Assembly: GCA_012103455.1 (NCBI GenBank)
Contig: WLWT01000001.1
Location: forward strand, 4,595,288-4,659,287
Direction: 5' to 3'
DNA from: Gammaproteobacteria bacterium
Lineage (GTDB): Bacteria; Pseudomonadota; Gammaproteobacteria; HK1
Length of the DNA: 64,000 nt
This document shows, one piece after another, positions 10,401 through 17,550 of the stretch. The notes beneath the pieces were generated by a model. The model had not been told where the DNA came from and did not search any database. It worked only from the letters and a program-made list of their open reading frames with translations. The number at the start of each line of letters is the position of its first letter. Position 1 is the stretch's first letter. Position numbers and translations under genes: made by a program.

Positions 10401-12609
10401 AGTTACTGAGTGTCGTTCCCGCGAGCACGATGGCGTTGTTATCGACAATAGTGGCCGAGTCACCCGACAGGGTAATGGAGCGAAAATCATTAGCGGTATT
10501 AGTTAGAACAATATTGGCGCTCGTATTAAATGAGGACGTATTCGTAACATCCAGTGACGTCGATGCATTTTGAGTAATATCGCCGTCTGCCACTGCGGTT
10601 AGATTGTTGGTCGCATTGACGTTCCCTAACGCTATTGAGCCTGTGACATCAATAGAAACGTTGCCGGCATCGATAGTGCTATTACCAGCCGCGAACCCAT
10701 CGGCAGTATTTCCAACAGTAAAATCGCCGCCGCCCAAGTCAATGGTAACGTCGTTCGCGATGATTACCCCACCACCAGAACCGTTATCAGTATTGGCAGA
10801 CAAGGTAAGGTTAAGAATATCGTTGGTCGCATCGCTATCGGTGATATCTGCATTGATTACGATGTCATTGATCGCCTCAAGGATTAGGTTGCTGCTACCG
10901 ATTCCGTTATAGTCCAAATCCGCGGATAGGGTGATGTTACCCAAGCCGGATGCATTGGAATTATTCGTGACTACCCGCACGGTTGCATTGAAGCTAAGTG
11001 CATCTACCAAGGTAGATACGTTAAGCCTTGAAACTGCACCGTTAGAGGTAAAGGTAAAATTCGGACCATCGGCGCTGTTACTGAAGTCATCGTCCCCGGC
11101 ATCGACAATCTCGATGTCATCCGGATCGATCAGCCACTCACCACCTGACCCTAAAGGAGCATTAATATCAGGGGCGCGGGTCACGTCCAGGAAACCAGCA
11201 CTGGATGTTTCCACAAAACCACCGTTGCCGCCCTGCGCACCACCCCGCGCCGACAAAGAACCGTATACCCGGGATACTTCATCGCTCCACACGATAACAG
11301 TGCCGCCATCACCATTATGGGTGGCATCAGCTCTGATGGTGGCATCGGTACCGACAAACACTGCTCTTGAGGTCGGCGTTACGCCACCTCCGGACAACTC
11401 ACCGCCCACTAATACCGTGCCACCGCCAGTGCCGCCTGAAGCATCGACCACAGCGTCGCCCACCAAGCCTACTTGCGGACCTAGTACTTCAACTCGCCCA
11501 CCTTGACCATCGGTAGACGCGGCACTCACGTGGCTACCACTGTCCAATATGGTGGTATCACCCGATGTGATGGAAACGATGCCGCCGGTGCCTGTAGTGG
11601 CGTCAGCAGTAATAGTTCCCAGCACATCGACGTTGCCGTCGGCCACGACCGATATACCGCCCCCAGATGTACCCGAGGCGTCGAGCGTACCGCTATTGCG
11701 TACACTCCCGCCGATACCAACTAGGCGGATCTTACCCCCGGACCGATCGATACGGCCTGCCTTAATAGTGCCGGTGTTGTTGATAACATTGTCGAAAACA
11801 CTACGCGCTGCCCGCGCACTCAAGGTCACTTCCCCGGCGTTAATAGCGCCGGAATTAGCAACGGCGGCATCAGCCACCTGCTGTGCCGCCTCGCCGCTGA
11901 CAGCGAAGTGGATGAGCCCGTCACCGGCAAAATCGACTACCGCTTCGGTACCGGCGCCCAAATTGACCTGGCCCAAAGTGGCGGTGATAACACCTTCGTT
12001 ACTGGCAGAGCCACCCACCATGGTAACCGAGCCGCCAATGGCCGCTTCGATCTGACCCTGGTTGACGATTGCGCCTGGCGCACTTCCTGGCGCAGCCGCG
12101 AATTTGTAGTTCCCCGACATGAAGTCGTGGTTGGTGATGTCGAGCGAAGATGCGAACAGGGCGCCGACATTCACCCGGGAGCCATTGCCGAATATGATTC
12201 CCCGCGGATTGATTAGAAAAACCTTACCATTGGATTGGATGGTACCGAGGATTTGCGTCGGCGAGCCATTGAGTATGCGGTTCAGGGCTGCCGCCGAGCT
12301 ATTGGGTTGATCGAAACGGACCAAATCCTGTTGCGCCAGATTGAAGCTCTGCCAATCGATGGCCACATTTTGCGACTGCTGGGTAATGATCGTCGTATTC
12401 GCATTTGGCTGAGCAATAGTGCCCTGGCCCGCGACGACGTCACCCCCTTGCGGCGACGCGAGTACAGAACCGAACGGCTGCGCTAAAACGAGACCGGCGG
12501 AGGCCAAGAGGCTCCGCCGGATAACCGCAGCAAGAAGGTTGCTCGGTTTGCGCCTGAAAGCCTCTAGCGACCTTGACTGTTTGGGTTTTACGCTGAGCTG
12601 TTTGCCCAT
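1444..12609 (-). CDS. Giant filamentous-haemagglutinin-like two-partner-secretion exoprotein (TpsA)
   Basis: The product has 3721 residues. Residues 1-51 form an extended signal peptide: a basic stretch, then a hydrophobic core ending near FGSVLA. Residues about 52-300 are the TPS secretion domain, with QSQNVAIDWQSFNLAQQD, DQPNSSAAALNRILNG and VFLINPRGIIFGNGSRVNVG. This domain is recognised by the POTRA domains of an outer-membrane TpsB. Residues about 300-745 are Gly/Asn-rich beta-helix sequence. Residues about 746-2985 are 32 near-identical units of 70 residues, followed by more degenerate Asn/Thr-rich beta sequence. The last ~160 residues are acidic and non-repetitive (EIEEIVVIDNSSLETLDQIS, then a WY-containing segment). 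The likely role is a surface or released adhesin; the ligand is unknown. GGAAAG precedes the ATG. The cognate TpsB upstream is disrupted, so secretion is doubtful. I see no recognised toxin domain at the C terminus. Confidence 0.93.
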   Translation of the reverse strand: MGKQLSVKPKQSRSLEAFRRKPSNLLAAVIRRSLLASAGLVLAQPFGSVLASPQGGDVVAGQGTIAQPNANTTIITQQSQNVAIDWQSFNLAQQDLVRFDQPNSSAAALNRILNGSPTQILGTIQSNGKVFLINPRGIIFGNGSRVNVGALFASSLDITNHDFMSGNYKFAAAPGSAPGAIVNQGQIEAAIGGSVTMVGGSASNEGVITATLGQVNLGAGTEAVVDFAGDGLIHFAVSGEAAQQVADAAVANSGAINAGEVTLSARAARSVFDNVINNTGTIKAGRIDRSGGKIRLVGIGGSVRNSGTLDASGTSGGGISVVADGNVDVLGTITADATTGTGGIVSITSGDTTILDSGSHVSAASTDGQGGRVEVLGPQVGLVGDAVVDASGGTGGGTVLVGGELSGGGVTPTSRAVFVGTDATIRADATHNGDGGTVIVWSDEVSRVYGSLSARGGAQGGNGGFVETSSAGFLDVTRAPDINAPLGSGGEWLIDPDDIEIVDAGDDDFSNSADGPNFTFTSNGAVSRLNVSTLVDALSFNATVRVVTNNSNASGLGNITLSADLDYNGIGSSNLILEAINDIVINADITDSDATNDILNLTLSANTDNGSGGGVIIANDVTIDLGGGDFTVGNTADGFAAGNSTIDAGNVSIDVTGSIALGNVNATNNLTAVADGDITQNASTSLDVTNTSSFNTSANIVLTNTANDFRSITLSGDSATIVDNNAIVLAGTTLSNLTVTAGGAANENITQSGALNITNTADLTALDASIVLTTGTNDFNTLSLSASEANIADDNAVVLGVSTLSNLTVTAGGMANEDITQSGAVMVSNTATLTAVNASIVLNNSTNDFNTLSLSASEANIADDNAVVLGASTLSNLTVTASGMANENITQTGTLNITNTADLTAANASIVLNNSTNDFNTLSLSASEANIVDDNAVVLGASTLSNLTVTAGGAANENITQTGALNISNTATLTAANASIVLNNGTNDFNTLALTTTEANIADDTGIVLAGTTLSNLTVTAGGAANENITQTGGLNITNTADLTAANASIVLNNSTNDFNTLLLSASEANIVDDNAVVLGASTLSNLTVTAGGMANEDITQSGAVMVSNTADLTAANASIVLNNGTNDFNTLSLSASEANIADDNAVVLGASTLNNLTVTAGGAANEDITQSGAVMVSNTADLTAANASIVLNNSTNDFNTLLLSASEANIVDDNAVVLGVSTLSNLTVTAGGMANENITQTGTLNITNTADLTAANASIVLNNSTNDFNTLSLSASEANIVDDNAVVLGASTLSNLTVTAGGAANENITQTGALNISNTATLTAANASIVLNNGTNDFNTLALTTTEANIADDTGIVLAGTTLSNLTVTAGGAANENITQTGGLNITNTADLTAANASIVLNNSTNDFNTLSLSASEADIADDNAVVLGASTLSNLTVTAGGMVNEDITQSGAVMVSNTATLTAANASIVLNNSTNDFNTLSLSASEANIADDNAVVLGASTLSNLTVTAGGMVNEDITQSGAVMVSNTATLTAANASIVLNNSTNDFNTLLLSASEANIVDDNAVVLGVSTLSNLTVTAGGMANEDITQSGAVMVSNTADLTAANASIVLNNGTNDFNTLSLSASEANIADDNAVMLGVSTLSNLTVTAGGMANEDITQSGAVMVSNTATLTAANASIVLNNSTNDFNTLSLSASEADIADDNAVVLGASTLSNLTVTAGGMVNEDITQSGAVMVSNTATLTAANASIVLNNGTNDFNTLLLSASEADIADDNAVVLGASTLSNLTVTAGGMANEDITQSGAVMVSNTATLTAANASIVLNNSTNDFNTLALTTTEANIADDTGIVLAGTTLSNLTVTAGGAANENITQTGALNITNTATLTAANASIVLNNSTNDFNTLSLSASEADIADDNAVVLGASTLSNLTVTAGGMVNEDITQSGAVMVSNTATLTAANASIVLNNGTNDFNTLALTTTEANIADDTGIVLAGTTLSNLTVTAGGAANENITQTGALNITNTATLTAANASIVLNNSTNDFNTLSLSASEADIADDNAVVLGASTLSNLTVTAGGMANEDITQSGAVMVSNTATLTAANASIVLNNGTNDFNTLALTTTEANIADDTGIVLAGTTLSNLTVTAGGAANENITQTGALNITNTATLTAANASIVLNNSTNDFNTLLLSASEADIADDNAVVLGASTLNNLTVTAGGAANENITQTGALNISNTADLTAANASIVLNNGTNDFNTLLLSASEANIVDDNAVVLGASTLSNLTVTAGGMANENITQTGALNITNTATLTAANASIVLNNGTNDFNTLALTTTEANIADDTGIVLAGTTLSNLTVTAGGAANENITQTGGLNITNTADLTAANASIVLNNSTNDFNTLLLSASEANIVDDNAVVLGASTLSNLTVTAGGMANEDITQSGAVMVSNTADLTAANASIVLNNGTNDFNTLALTTTEANIADDTGIVLAGTTLSNLTVTAGGAANENITQTGALHITNTADLTAANASIVLNNSTNDFNTLSLSASEANIADDNAVVLGASTLSNLTVTAGGMANEDITQSGAVMVSNTADLTAANASIVLNNGTNDFNTLALTTTEANIADDTGIVLAGTTLSNLTVTAGGAANENITQTGALNITNTATLTAANASIVLNNGTNDFNTLSLSASEANIADDNAVVLGVSTLSNLTVTAGGMVNEDITQSGAVMVSNTADLTAANASIVLNNGTNDFNTLALTTTEANIADDTGIVLAGTTLSNLTVTAGGAANENITQTGALHITNTADLTAANASIVLNNSTNDFNTLSLSASEANIADDNAVVLGASTLSNLTVTAGGMASEDITQSGAVMVSNTATLTAANASIVLNNSTNDFNTLSLSASEANIADDNAVVLGTSTLSNLTVTAGGMANEDITQSGTVMVSNTAILTAANASIVLTTGTNDFNTLSLSASEANVTDTNAVVLGTSDLSNLTVTAGGDITQSGALIIGNTAALTADNADIVLTTPTNDFNIATLVAANATVVDANDINIGGSNLTHNLTVTASSGNIIGTALSVANTATFNATADVILTNTTNDLNNVMIQQAVNVNIVDGVGNLTLQNSTITGTLTANTTAAGSVLAVAAGNTVNVTGMATLTSANSVSVNGTLTSNGANITATGGSFVTGGNSSISTGASNFTVTATDAMLGGANGSITGNNSVLLQPVAANGMVSLGNATGGLNLTAAELLTLNDAFTNVTIGNDGNVTTGGAVVFPEAVITLNSNVILSTGNNSFDVNGTTGSLVVNGGILDNNTTPGSFTSNLTISDAVTVNGNVVADAINLQAINFNTAATLRTDTLTLNGAVTGSNQLALQREILADVDIGGANETFLGAPTISQFGGFAGDLIIGGNDAPTNVSNFTVGNLAVSSPFNTGAGNTTVFSQGNVNFLAGGQISAGTGVNLIALGDGLGVANGDIVDAGDASVAPDGFLNAPNVVAIAFGNISSPTPFTVNATMVAAATGADLSPANTEILDGDIMTALGGGASTDIIDILMALSNNNNLPSGLQAAAQEALVQVQANIVDNASAIPDPNTEIEEIVVIDNSSLETLDQISLIQIEEGTTLPWYMRDDVPLIEESQEVWEEFIESVTQGYPEDRKSVVAEAIRAYYRQGQLEDAIDGGDSSSTDDQLGEDDSRVAPGTPQGALTGDGDEPWATLRYVGMPWLKGGIGVDASNWRHAPLAV
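3653..10368 (-). repeat. Array of 32 tandem 210-bp repeats within the tpsA coding sequence
   Basis: The signal GTGATGTYCTC recurs every 210 bp on the plus strand from about 10361 down to 3653. That span is 32 periods minus a 12-bp deletion in the last unit. Each unit encodes 70 residues. Two main subtypes mix: one with TTTEANIADDTGIVLAGTTL and one with SASEANIADDNAVVLGASTL. The half-unit beginning ITQ also has two forms, ITQTGALNITNTA and ITQSGAVMVSNTA. Many units are nearly identical over the full length, and exact stretches longer than 300 bp recur (for example around 6161-6580, 6581-7000 and 7001-7420). One degenerate unit flanks each end. Confidence 0.95.
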
Positions 12610-12929
12610 AGCTGCTTTCCACCGACGGTTTGTCGTATTTGTCAGAAGAGCTTACGATTGCCTGTGCAGCAATCGTGCCCGCGGAGCTACTCCAATACTC
12701 AAGAAGAATGAAGGCACCGGTGTGCTCACGGTGTTTATCACAAACACTCCAAGAGGCGGCGCAAAATTTCCCCGAACGTTCATAGGCCCACAATTCGAAC
12801 GCCAATAATTCGAATGTGTTGGACCAACTCGAACGCCCACAATTCAAATGCGTCGGACCAACTCATACTTTTTTGGCAGCATATATCCACTGTTACCGCT
12901 CCATGCACGCCCTCGGAACTGTAGCGCTC
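12610..12929. other. tpsB-tpsA spacer with an imperfect direct repeat
   Basis: This 320-bp spacer holds no supported gene. At 12808-12866 a block of about 24 bp (AATTCGAATGTGTTGGACCA and following ACTC) recurs 36 bp later as AATTCAAATGCGTCGGACCA plus ACTC. A related AATTCGAACGCC sits just before the first copy at about 12792. Nothing else was recognised, apart from the tpsA ribosome-binding site GGAAAG next to its start. Confidence 0.6.
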
Positions 12930-14321
12930 CTAGAACTCGTATCGAACGTCGAACCACCAATGGGTGGCCCGTGCATCGGAAGGTGGCGCACCGCTGAGCG
13001 GATGAGCGACCTGCAGCCGCGCGCGCAAGTGACTCAATGTTATGTGAGCCGCCGCACCGTAGCCCGATACATCAATGTTTTGCACATCGCCGGCTGTCGG
13101 TTGATTCAGCGTGCCAGCGGCGTAGTCAGCAAAGAAGGAAACGCTCAAGATATCGCCCCACTTCCGTCCATTCCATGCTTCTTCCTGGGCGAATCCCGGT
13201 GCGCGCCAGAACCATTCGAGCGAGGTGAAAACCGCCGTATCCCGGAGGAACTCGGATGCGGGATATGCACGCACGCTATCAGGCCCGCCAATCGGAAATT
13301 GAGCCACTGAAGGAAGCAGCGAGTTCGACCATTGACCCTGTAAACGCGCTTGTATGTATTTATCTTCGTCTATCGATTGGGTGCGAGCATAGGTCGCCGC
13401 TAACCGGTAGAAATCGTTACTCGCGAAGTTGCCTTTGTTGCCACGCCGGCTCGGAGGGATGGCCCGGGTATTCACAACCCGCTCGGACATGCCACCGAAC
13501 AAGCCATCCAGCCCCTGTGAGAAACTGAGCGTGACGGAGTCAAATCCTGAATACTCCGTATCCACCCGTTGGTATTCGAGACCAGCCTCTAAAGAAGCGA
13601 TATTGTCTTCGTTCACGATAATAGCGTTGCGCTTGGTTAATGCATCCTGCCGATCCAAGCCTAAATAAAGGCGCAGGTCGTGAAAACGGGTGAGCAAAGC
13701 GTTATGCCAAAAACGGGCATTCAAAGATTTGGTCTCGCCTGAGAGATTGATTGCACGCTGCTCAGCACCGACGTCGAATATCTGCCGGCTCGCTCCAAAC
13801 TCAAACCAACTGGTCGGTAGAATCGGGTAGTGATACTGGACTGAGTAGAAAACACTATTCTTAGGCAAGTAGTTCTGAATCAGTCTCAGATCCAGCCTAT
13901 CGCCTACCCCAAAGGGGTTATTCCAGTAAAAATCCGCCAAAGCACGGCGCTCGCCGGTGAAACGTCCGCCATTGTTGTCCACTTGGAAAGCGACATGATA
14001 CGGCTTCTCTTCCCGCACGCCGAGGAGCAGATCGGAGGTACCGACTTCCCGGCCAGGCCGAAATACAGCCTGTAGCTGCAAGCCGGGATAAGGGGAATAT
14101 TTCTGTATGCCTTTATCGACTATCAAGCTCAAGATAGCTTCTTCGATTCCCGCATTGGTAACGGGCGCGTCTACCAGGTCCTCGAACGGCTCGGCTAATA
14201 CCTCCAGGCTATATCTCTCGTTACCCTGAGCCAACACATTCCCTAGCCGGCCTTCAACGACCTCAATGGCCACCCGGCCATCCTCAACATCTTGGGCCGG
14301 TATATACCCATCACACTTCAA
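12930..14321 (-). pseudogene. TpsB outer-membrane transporter, C-terminal fragment (split by an IS)
   Basis: This 463-codon frame continues the ShlB/FhaC/HecB-family gene whose 5' part lies beyond the insertion sequence. True coding resumes at YIPAQDVEDGRVAIEVVEGR, the second half of the POTRA region. It then runs through the 16-strand barrel: GDRLDLRLIQNYLPKNSVFY, SVQYHYPILPTSWFEFGAS, and the conserved FPIGGPDSVRAYPASEF of the loop 6 region with its RAYP (VRGY-like) motif. It ends in the C-terminal aromatic signature WWFDVRYEF. The first five residues, MKCDG, come from the end of the IS. The family threads TpsA proteins across the outer membrane. It has no signal peptide of its own, so it should not be exported as it stands. 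It lies directly upstream of tpsA on the same strand. Confidence 0.9.
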
Positions 14322-15415
14322 GATGCGAACATCGGTGCATTAATAATGTGAAACCTATCAGTGATTCTTTTTCTCAATAAAATCTTTCGTCTTCCAATGC
14401 GCTTGAAAAAATTCAAAGAGGCTTCCCGAAAATCTACAAACTTCTCATAGTACCGATTATAAGTAACCGCTTCATGCATCATTTTCCAAAGTCGCTCAAT
14501 TGGATTTAAATTCGGTGAATAGGGCGGCAAATAGTGTAATTTAATGTTTGAGTCCTTGGCATAAGACTGAACGTCTTTGCTCTTATGATAAGCCGCATTA
14601 TCCCAAATTACATGAATGTCTTTCTCTGGTGCATGCCGTTTGCGTAGAGATTTTAGAAAAGATTTAATGGTTTGCGCATTCACTCGCTCAACTTCAGTGT
14701 GGATTATTTTGTGACCCTCCAAAGAGACAGCACCAATGAAATTCAATCGTGTTTGACGAGCCGTTGTGGCAATATTCTTTCGAGTGCCTCTTAAAATCCA
14801 TCCATAAGCCAACCGCGTTTGATACTGCGGATGAAAACTGTCCGAGAAATAGATTAAACCCTTGTTTTTAGCGTCTTTCGAAAGATGTTCATAGTCTTTG
14901 ACAAACGCTTTTTGCGCCTGTGCGTTTGCTTTCGCTGGAACTGCATGAGGCTTCTTATGGCAGACATTATTGCGATGCAGCCATTTTGTCATGCCGCTTA
15001 CACTGTAAACCTTACCGAAATTCAACTTCACATAAGTGCAAATGTCCTTAACATAAGGATAAGTCATTCCTTCTACGTGTTTAACGAGCTTTGCTGTTTC
15101 ATTCTCGTCTCAATCACTTTTGCTGCCTCCGTTTTCGGGCTTCAGCTTAGCTTTAGAAAAGTAATCATCGACATGGCGTCTAATAGTCTCATCATCTAAA
15201 AGCAAAATCCTAGACATTTCTGAATAACTATAACCCTCATCAAAAGCTAAAACAGCTTTTATTCGGTCTCGAATACGCCCATCTCTCTCTTTACGATGAG
15301 ATTTTACGAGTTCATCGCGCTCGCTGGGTATTAAATGATTGTTCATAAGCTTATTTTGACCATAATCAGCTAGCTAATGTAAGTATTCTAGATTCGCATT
15401 TTCAATGGCGATGGG
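14307..15415 (-). mobile_element. IS630-family insertion sequence (1109 bp) inside tpsB
   Basis: The element is bounded by imperfect 23-bp terminal inverted repeats. The left end starts CCCATCACACTTCAAGATGC at 14307; the right end, read inward from 15415, starts CCCATCGCCATTGAAAATGC. They share CCCATC and ATGCGAA, with scattered mismatches between. TATATA lies immediately outside both ends (14301-14306 and 15416-15421). This fits the TA-targeting of the IS630/Tc1-mariner group, although the exact duplication length is ambiguous in this TA run. Removing the element plus one TATATA restores an in-frame TpsB (AYIPAQDVEDG). The interior is much more AT-rich than the neighbouring genes, suggesting acquisition from another background. 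Confidence 0.9.
14318..15346 (-). pseudogene. IS630 transposase interrupted by an in-frame TGA
   Basis: Two frames, 78 and 249 codons, lie in the same phase, separated by a TGA at 15110-15112 and 14 further sense codons (DENETAKLVKHVEG). Read through, they give about 342 residues, the usual IS630 length. The first part is the helix-turn-helix region (SYSEMSRILLLDDETIRRHV). The second holds the DDE catalytic core: D in IYFSDSFHPQ, D in HVIWDNAAYHKS, and E in PYSPNLNPIERLW, with 34 residues between the last two. Nothing else looks broken, so the defect is a single nonsense codon. The element is probably non-autonomous unless the TGA is read through. The catalytic ORF alone lacks the DNA-binding domain. 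Confidence 0.88.
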
Positions 15416-16018
15416 TATATACGCCTGGGCGAGGATAAAACCTTTATTGCGGTAGTACGCCGTTACCTGGTCAGCTACCCGTTGAAGCTGTCCTATGGTG
15501 AGACCGGAGCGGCGCACAATACGCTCATCCCGCAACCGGGTCACCAGGTCGTTATAATCTTCATACAGAAAATCATCGTCTTCGCGTAGTGACACTACAC
15601 GCTGGAAGAATTCGACGACCTCCGCGCGCTCATCTTCGGTAAAGCCGTCCTTACCAACCACATCAAGCCCTTGGGCTGTGATGCGCAACTCCTCGATCAA
15701 CTCCACCAATTCTTCGATGGAAATACCGTGTTCCGGCCTATCGATCACTCCGTCAAGAGTGAACTCCTGCACGAAGATCCTATCGCCTTCGTCCTCTCCA
15801 ATCGGGCGTTCTGGATTTGGCGGGACGGGAAATGCGCCCTCTTCAACGAGCTGTGGCAACTGCGGCTCGGGCAGCGCAGGCAGCGCACCGCCTGGGGTCG
15901 CCGCGGGCGGTAAGGGCGATAATTGTGCAATGGCATCAATGGAGAAAAACAATAACGCGCAGGCAGCAATCAGGCCATACCGCGCCCGTGTAGGTATGCG
16001 CAGAACTAGATGATTCAT
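15374..16018 (-). pseudogene. TpsB outer-membrane transporter, N-terminal fragment (split by an IS)
   Basis: This is the 5' part of the ShlB/FhaC-type transporter gene. A signal peptide (IAACALLFFSIDAIAQ) is followed by a Pro-rich linker and the start of a POTRA domain (RIFVQEFTLDGVIDR). The terminal part of the domain, VADQVTAYYRNKGFILAQAYIP, has the usual 'YYRxxGFxLxxAYIP' form. Native sequence ends at AYIP; the last 12 codons (IAIENANLEYLH) are read from the IS terminal repeat. There is an acidic insertion between residues about 85 and 165 (SLREDDDFLYEDYNDLVTRL) that is longer than usual. Joined to the downstream fragment, the intact protein would be about 657 residues. Expression would give an exported POTRA fragment without a barrel. 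Confidence 0.88.
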
Positions 16019-16169
16019 TTACATGAATTGCCTTCTGAAATGCGCCTGTCAAGTAGCGCCCTTTCTCCTGCCTATTCTTCGCAACCGTTCCCAGTTCGCC
16101 TACCGGACAGTATTCAAGCCTTGTATGATGGAGTTTAATCACTTTCGCATTGCACAATAGCGCTCTTAA

Positions 16170-16269
16170 GGACACCTCTAATAATTCACGCTCTGAAATC
16201 TGATGATCAATAAAATCAGTTACTTACGCTCTAGTGAAATGTCAAAATCGTGATTTTTTAGAGGTGCCC
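16170..16269. mobile_element. MITE-like element 1 (100 bp)
   Basis: The ends are inverted repeats: GGACACCTCTAATAATTCAC at the left and, read inward from the right, GGGCACCTCTAAAAAATCAC (17 of 20 match). TTAA flanks both sides (16166-16169 and 16270-16273), consistent with a 4-bp target duplication. The interior has no ORF. A second element with the same terminal repeat is at 53949-54088. This is the signature of a non-autonomous derivative of a DDE insertion sequence; the parent is not in the window and I cannot name it with confidence. Confidence 0.75.
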
Positions 16270-16273
16270 TTAA

Positions 16274-16591
16274 GTCATTAGCGTAGACTTACGCGGTTTT
16301 ACCGGATTAAAAGTCGTTTACACAAGCTTTTTCAATGATTTATCGGAGACATTGCATAAGCACACTCAGGCTGTACCGTCCTCCTTTGTCCAATCACTAG
16401 TAGTATGAGGTTATAAAAGGACGCATTTGCTTTACCTATCTAAGCTGCCTCAATAGTATTGGCGCTTCGATGAAGTATAGATGAAGTATAGATGTCCATG
16501 GGCTCGGCGGCAGCCGATTCGTATGCCAAAGACCGCACACGATCAACCGGCACACCGTAACTGCCGTGGACCGCAATGAGCTTAACCGACT
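16274..16591. other. AT-rich spacer upstream of the phosphatase-kinase module
   Basis: No gene is supported here. The stretch is AT-richer than its surroundings. A short direct duplication ATGAAGTATAG occurs twice in tandem near 16470-16490. It presumably contains the promoter of the phosphatase gene, but I could not pick a convincing -35/-10 pair. Confidence 0.4.
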
Positions 16592-17527
16592 ATGACAGCT
16601 AGCGAACCTGCTTTCAGTTGGATTTCATCGATCCGAACGGATGTCGGTATGGTGCGAAAGGTCAACGAGGACGCTTGCTTGAACCGCGCCGAAGACGGCC
16701 TTTGGGCGGTCGCCGATGGCATGGGCGGTCACGCCGCGGGGGACGTGGCGAGCGGTAGGATTATCAAAGAGTTGGCAGCTGCTGATGCGAGCGATGGTCT
16801 AAGCAGCACGGCGACGGACATCGAACGGCGCCTTATTCGCCTCAACTTGGAATTGAGGGAACTGGCCTCAAGCGAGAATATGTCCACTATTGGCTCGACG
16901 GTAGCCGCGCTTTTGTTGGCCGGAAAATTCGGCATGTGTATCTGGACGGGAGATAGCCGCGTCTACCGGGTACGCAACGGGCAAATCGAGCAACTGTCGC
17001 AGGATCACGCTTTTGTGGAAGACCTGGTCGAAAAAGGCATCCTCAGCCGCGAGGACGCCGCCGGCCATCCGCAAAGTAACCTCGTTACACGGGCGGTCGG
17101 GGCGCAAGACCATCTGAAACTCGATATGGAGATTTTCGATCTGCAAGATGACGACATCTTCGTACTCTGTAGCGACGGTCTCGATAAGGAGTTATCCGAG
17201 CAGGAAATTGCCGCCGCCACGCTAAGTCATGCGCCGGACGCCATCAGCCAGGAGTTGGTCAATTTGGCGCTCGCGCGCGGTGCCCGCGACAATGTCACTG
17301 TGGCTAGTGTCACGGTTGTAGCTCAACAGCGGCAAAGCGCTACCGCCGGCAATCCAGCGGCTGATGATGAGGTCAAGGAGCTGCAACGGGAAGCAGATGA
17401 AGACACCGGCGCGAGAACTGACTTCAGTCGGTTAGCATGTAATACGAATCCTTCGCCCATACTAGATGATGAAGCAGTGACCGTGCGCCGGCGAGATCTC
17501 CCGCCGGGCGATACTTCCAAGGATTGA
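16592..17527 (+). CDS. PP2C-family protein serine/threonine phosphatase (PppA/Stp1-like)
   Basis: The 311-residue protein has all the core PP2C motifs: TDVGMVRKVNEDACL, WAVADGMGGHAAGDVAS with the metal-binding Asp-Gly, TGDSRVYRVRNGQIEQLSQD, VLCSDGLDKELSEQEI and RGARDNVTVASVTV. Residues about 12-245 form the catalytic domain; the C-terminal ~65 residues are low-complexity and acidic. The family removes phosphate from Ser/Thr using two Mn or Mg ions. It has no signal peptide or membrane segment, so it is cytoplasmic. It sits 23 bp upstream of a membrane Ser/Thr kinase, the PppA/PpkA arrangement in which the phosphatase reverses the kinase. Such pairs often belong to type VI secretion loci, but no secretion genes are present here. 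The Shine-Dalgarno sequence before its ATG is weak. Confidence 0.93.
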   Translation: MTASEPAFSWISSIRTDVGMVRKVNEDACLNRAEDGLWAVADGMGGHAAGDVASGRIIKELAAADASDGLSSTATDIERRLIRLNLELRELASSENMSTIGSTVAALLLAGKFGMCIWTGDSRVYRVRNGQIEQLSQDHAFVEDLVEKGILSREDAAGHPQSNLVTRAVGAQDHLKLDMEIFDLQDDDIFVLCSDGLDKELSEQEIAAATLSHAPDAISQELVNLALARGARDNVTVASVTVVAQQRQSATAGNPAADDEVKELQREADEDTGARTDFSRLACNTNPSPILDDEAVTVRRRDLPPGDTSKD

Positions 17528-17550
17528 ACTCCAACGGAGGCCTCTCAGCG

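Noticed and set aside
3488..10573. Many long plus-strand open frames (up to 559 codons) opposite tpsA
   Set aside because: They are antisense shadows of the 210-bp repeats. Their products repeat in step with the array and have no recognisable domain or start signal.
14885..15199. A 104-codon plus-strand frame over the transposase
   Set aside because: It is antisense to the conserved transposase core, with no domain or ribosome-binding site.
15110..15346. Two-ORF (programmed frameshift) IS arrangement
   Set aside because: The two ORFs are in the same phase and separated only by a TGA, so frameshifting is not the explanation.
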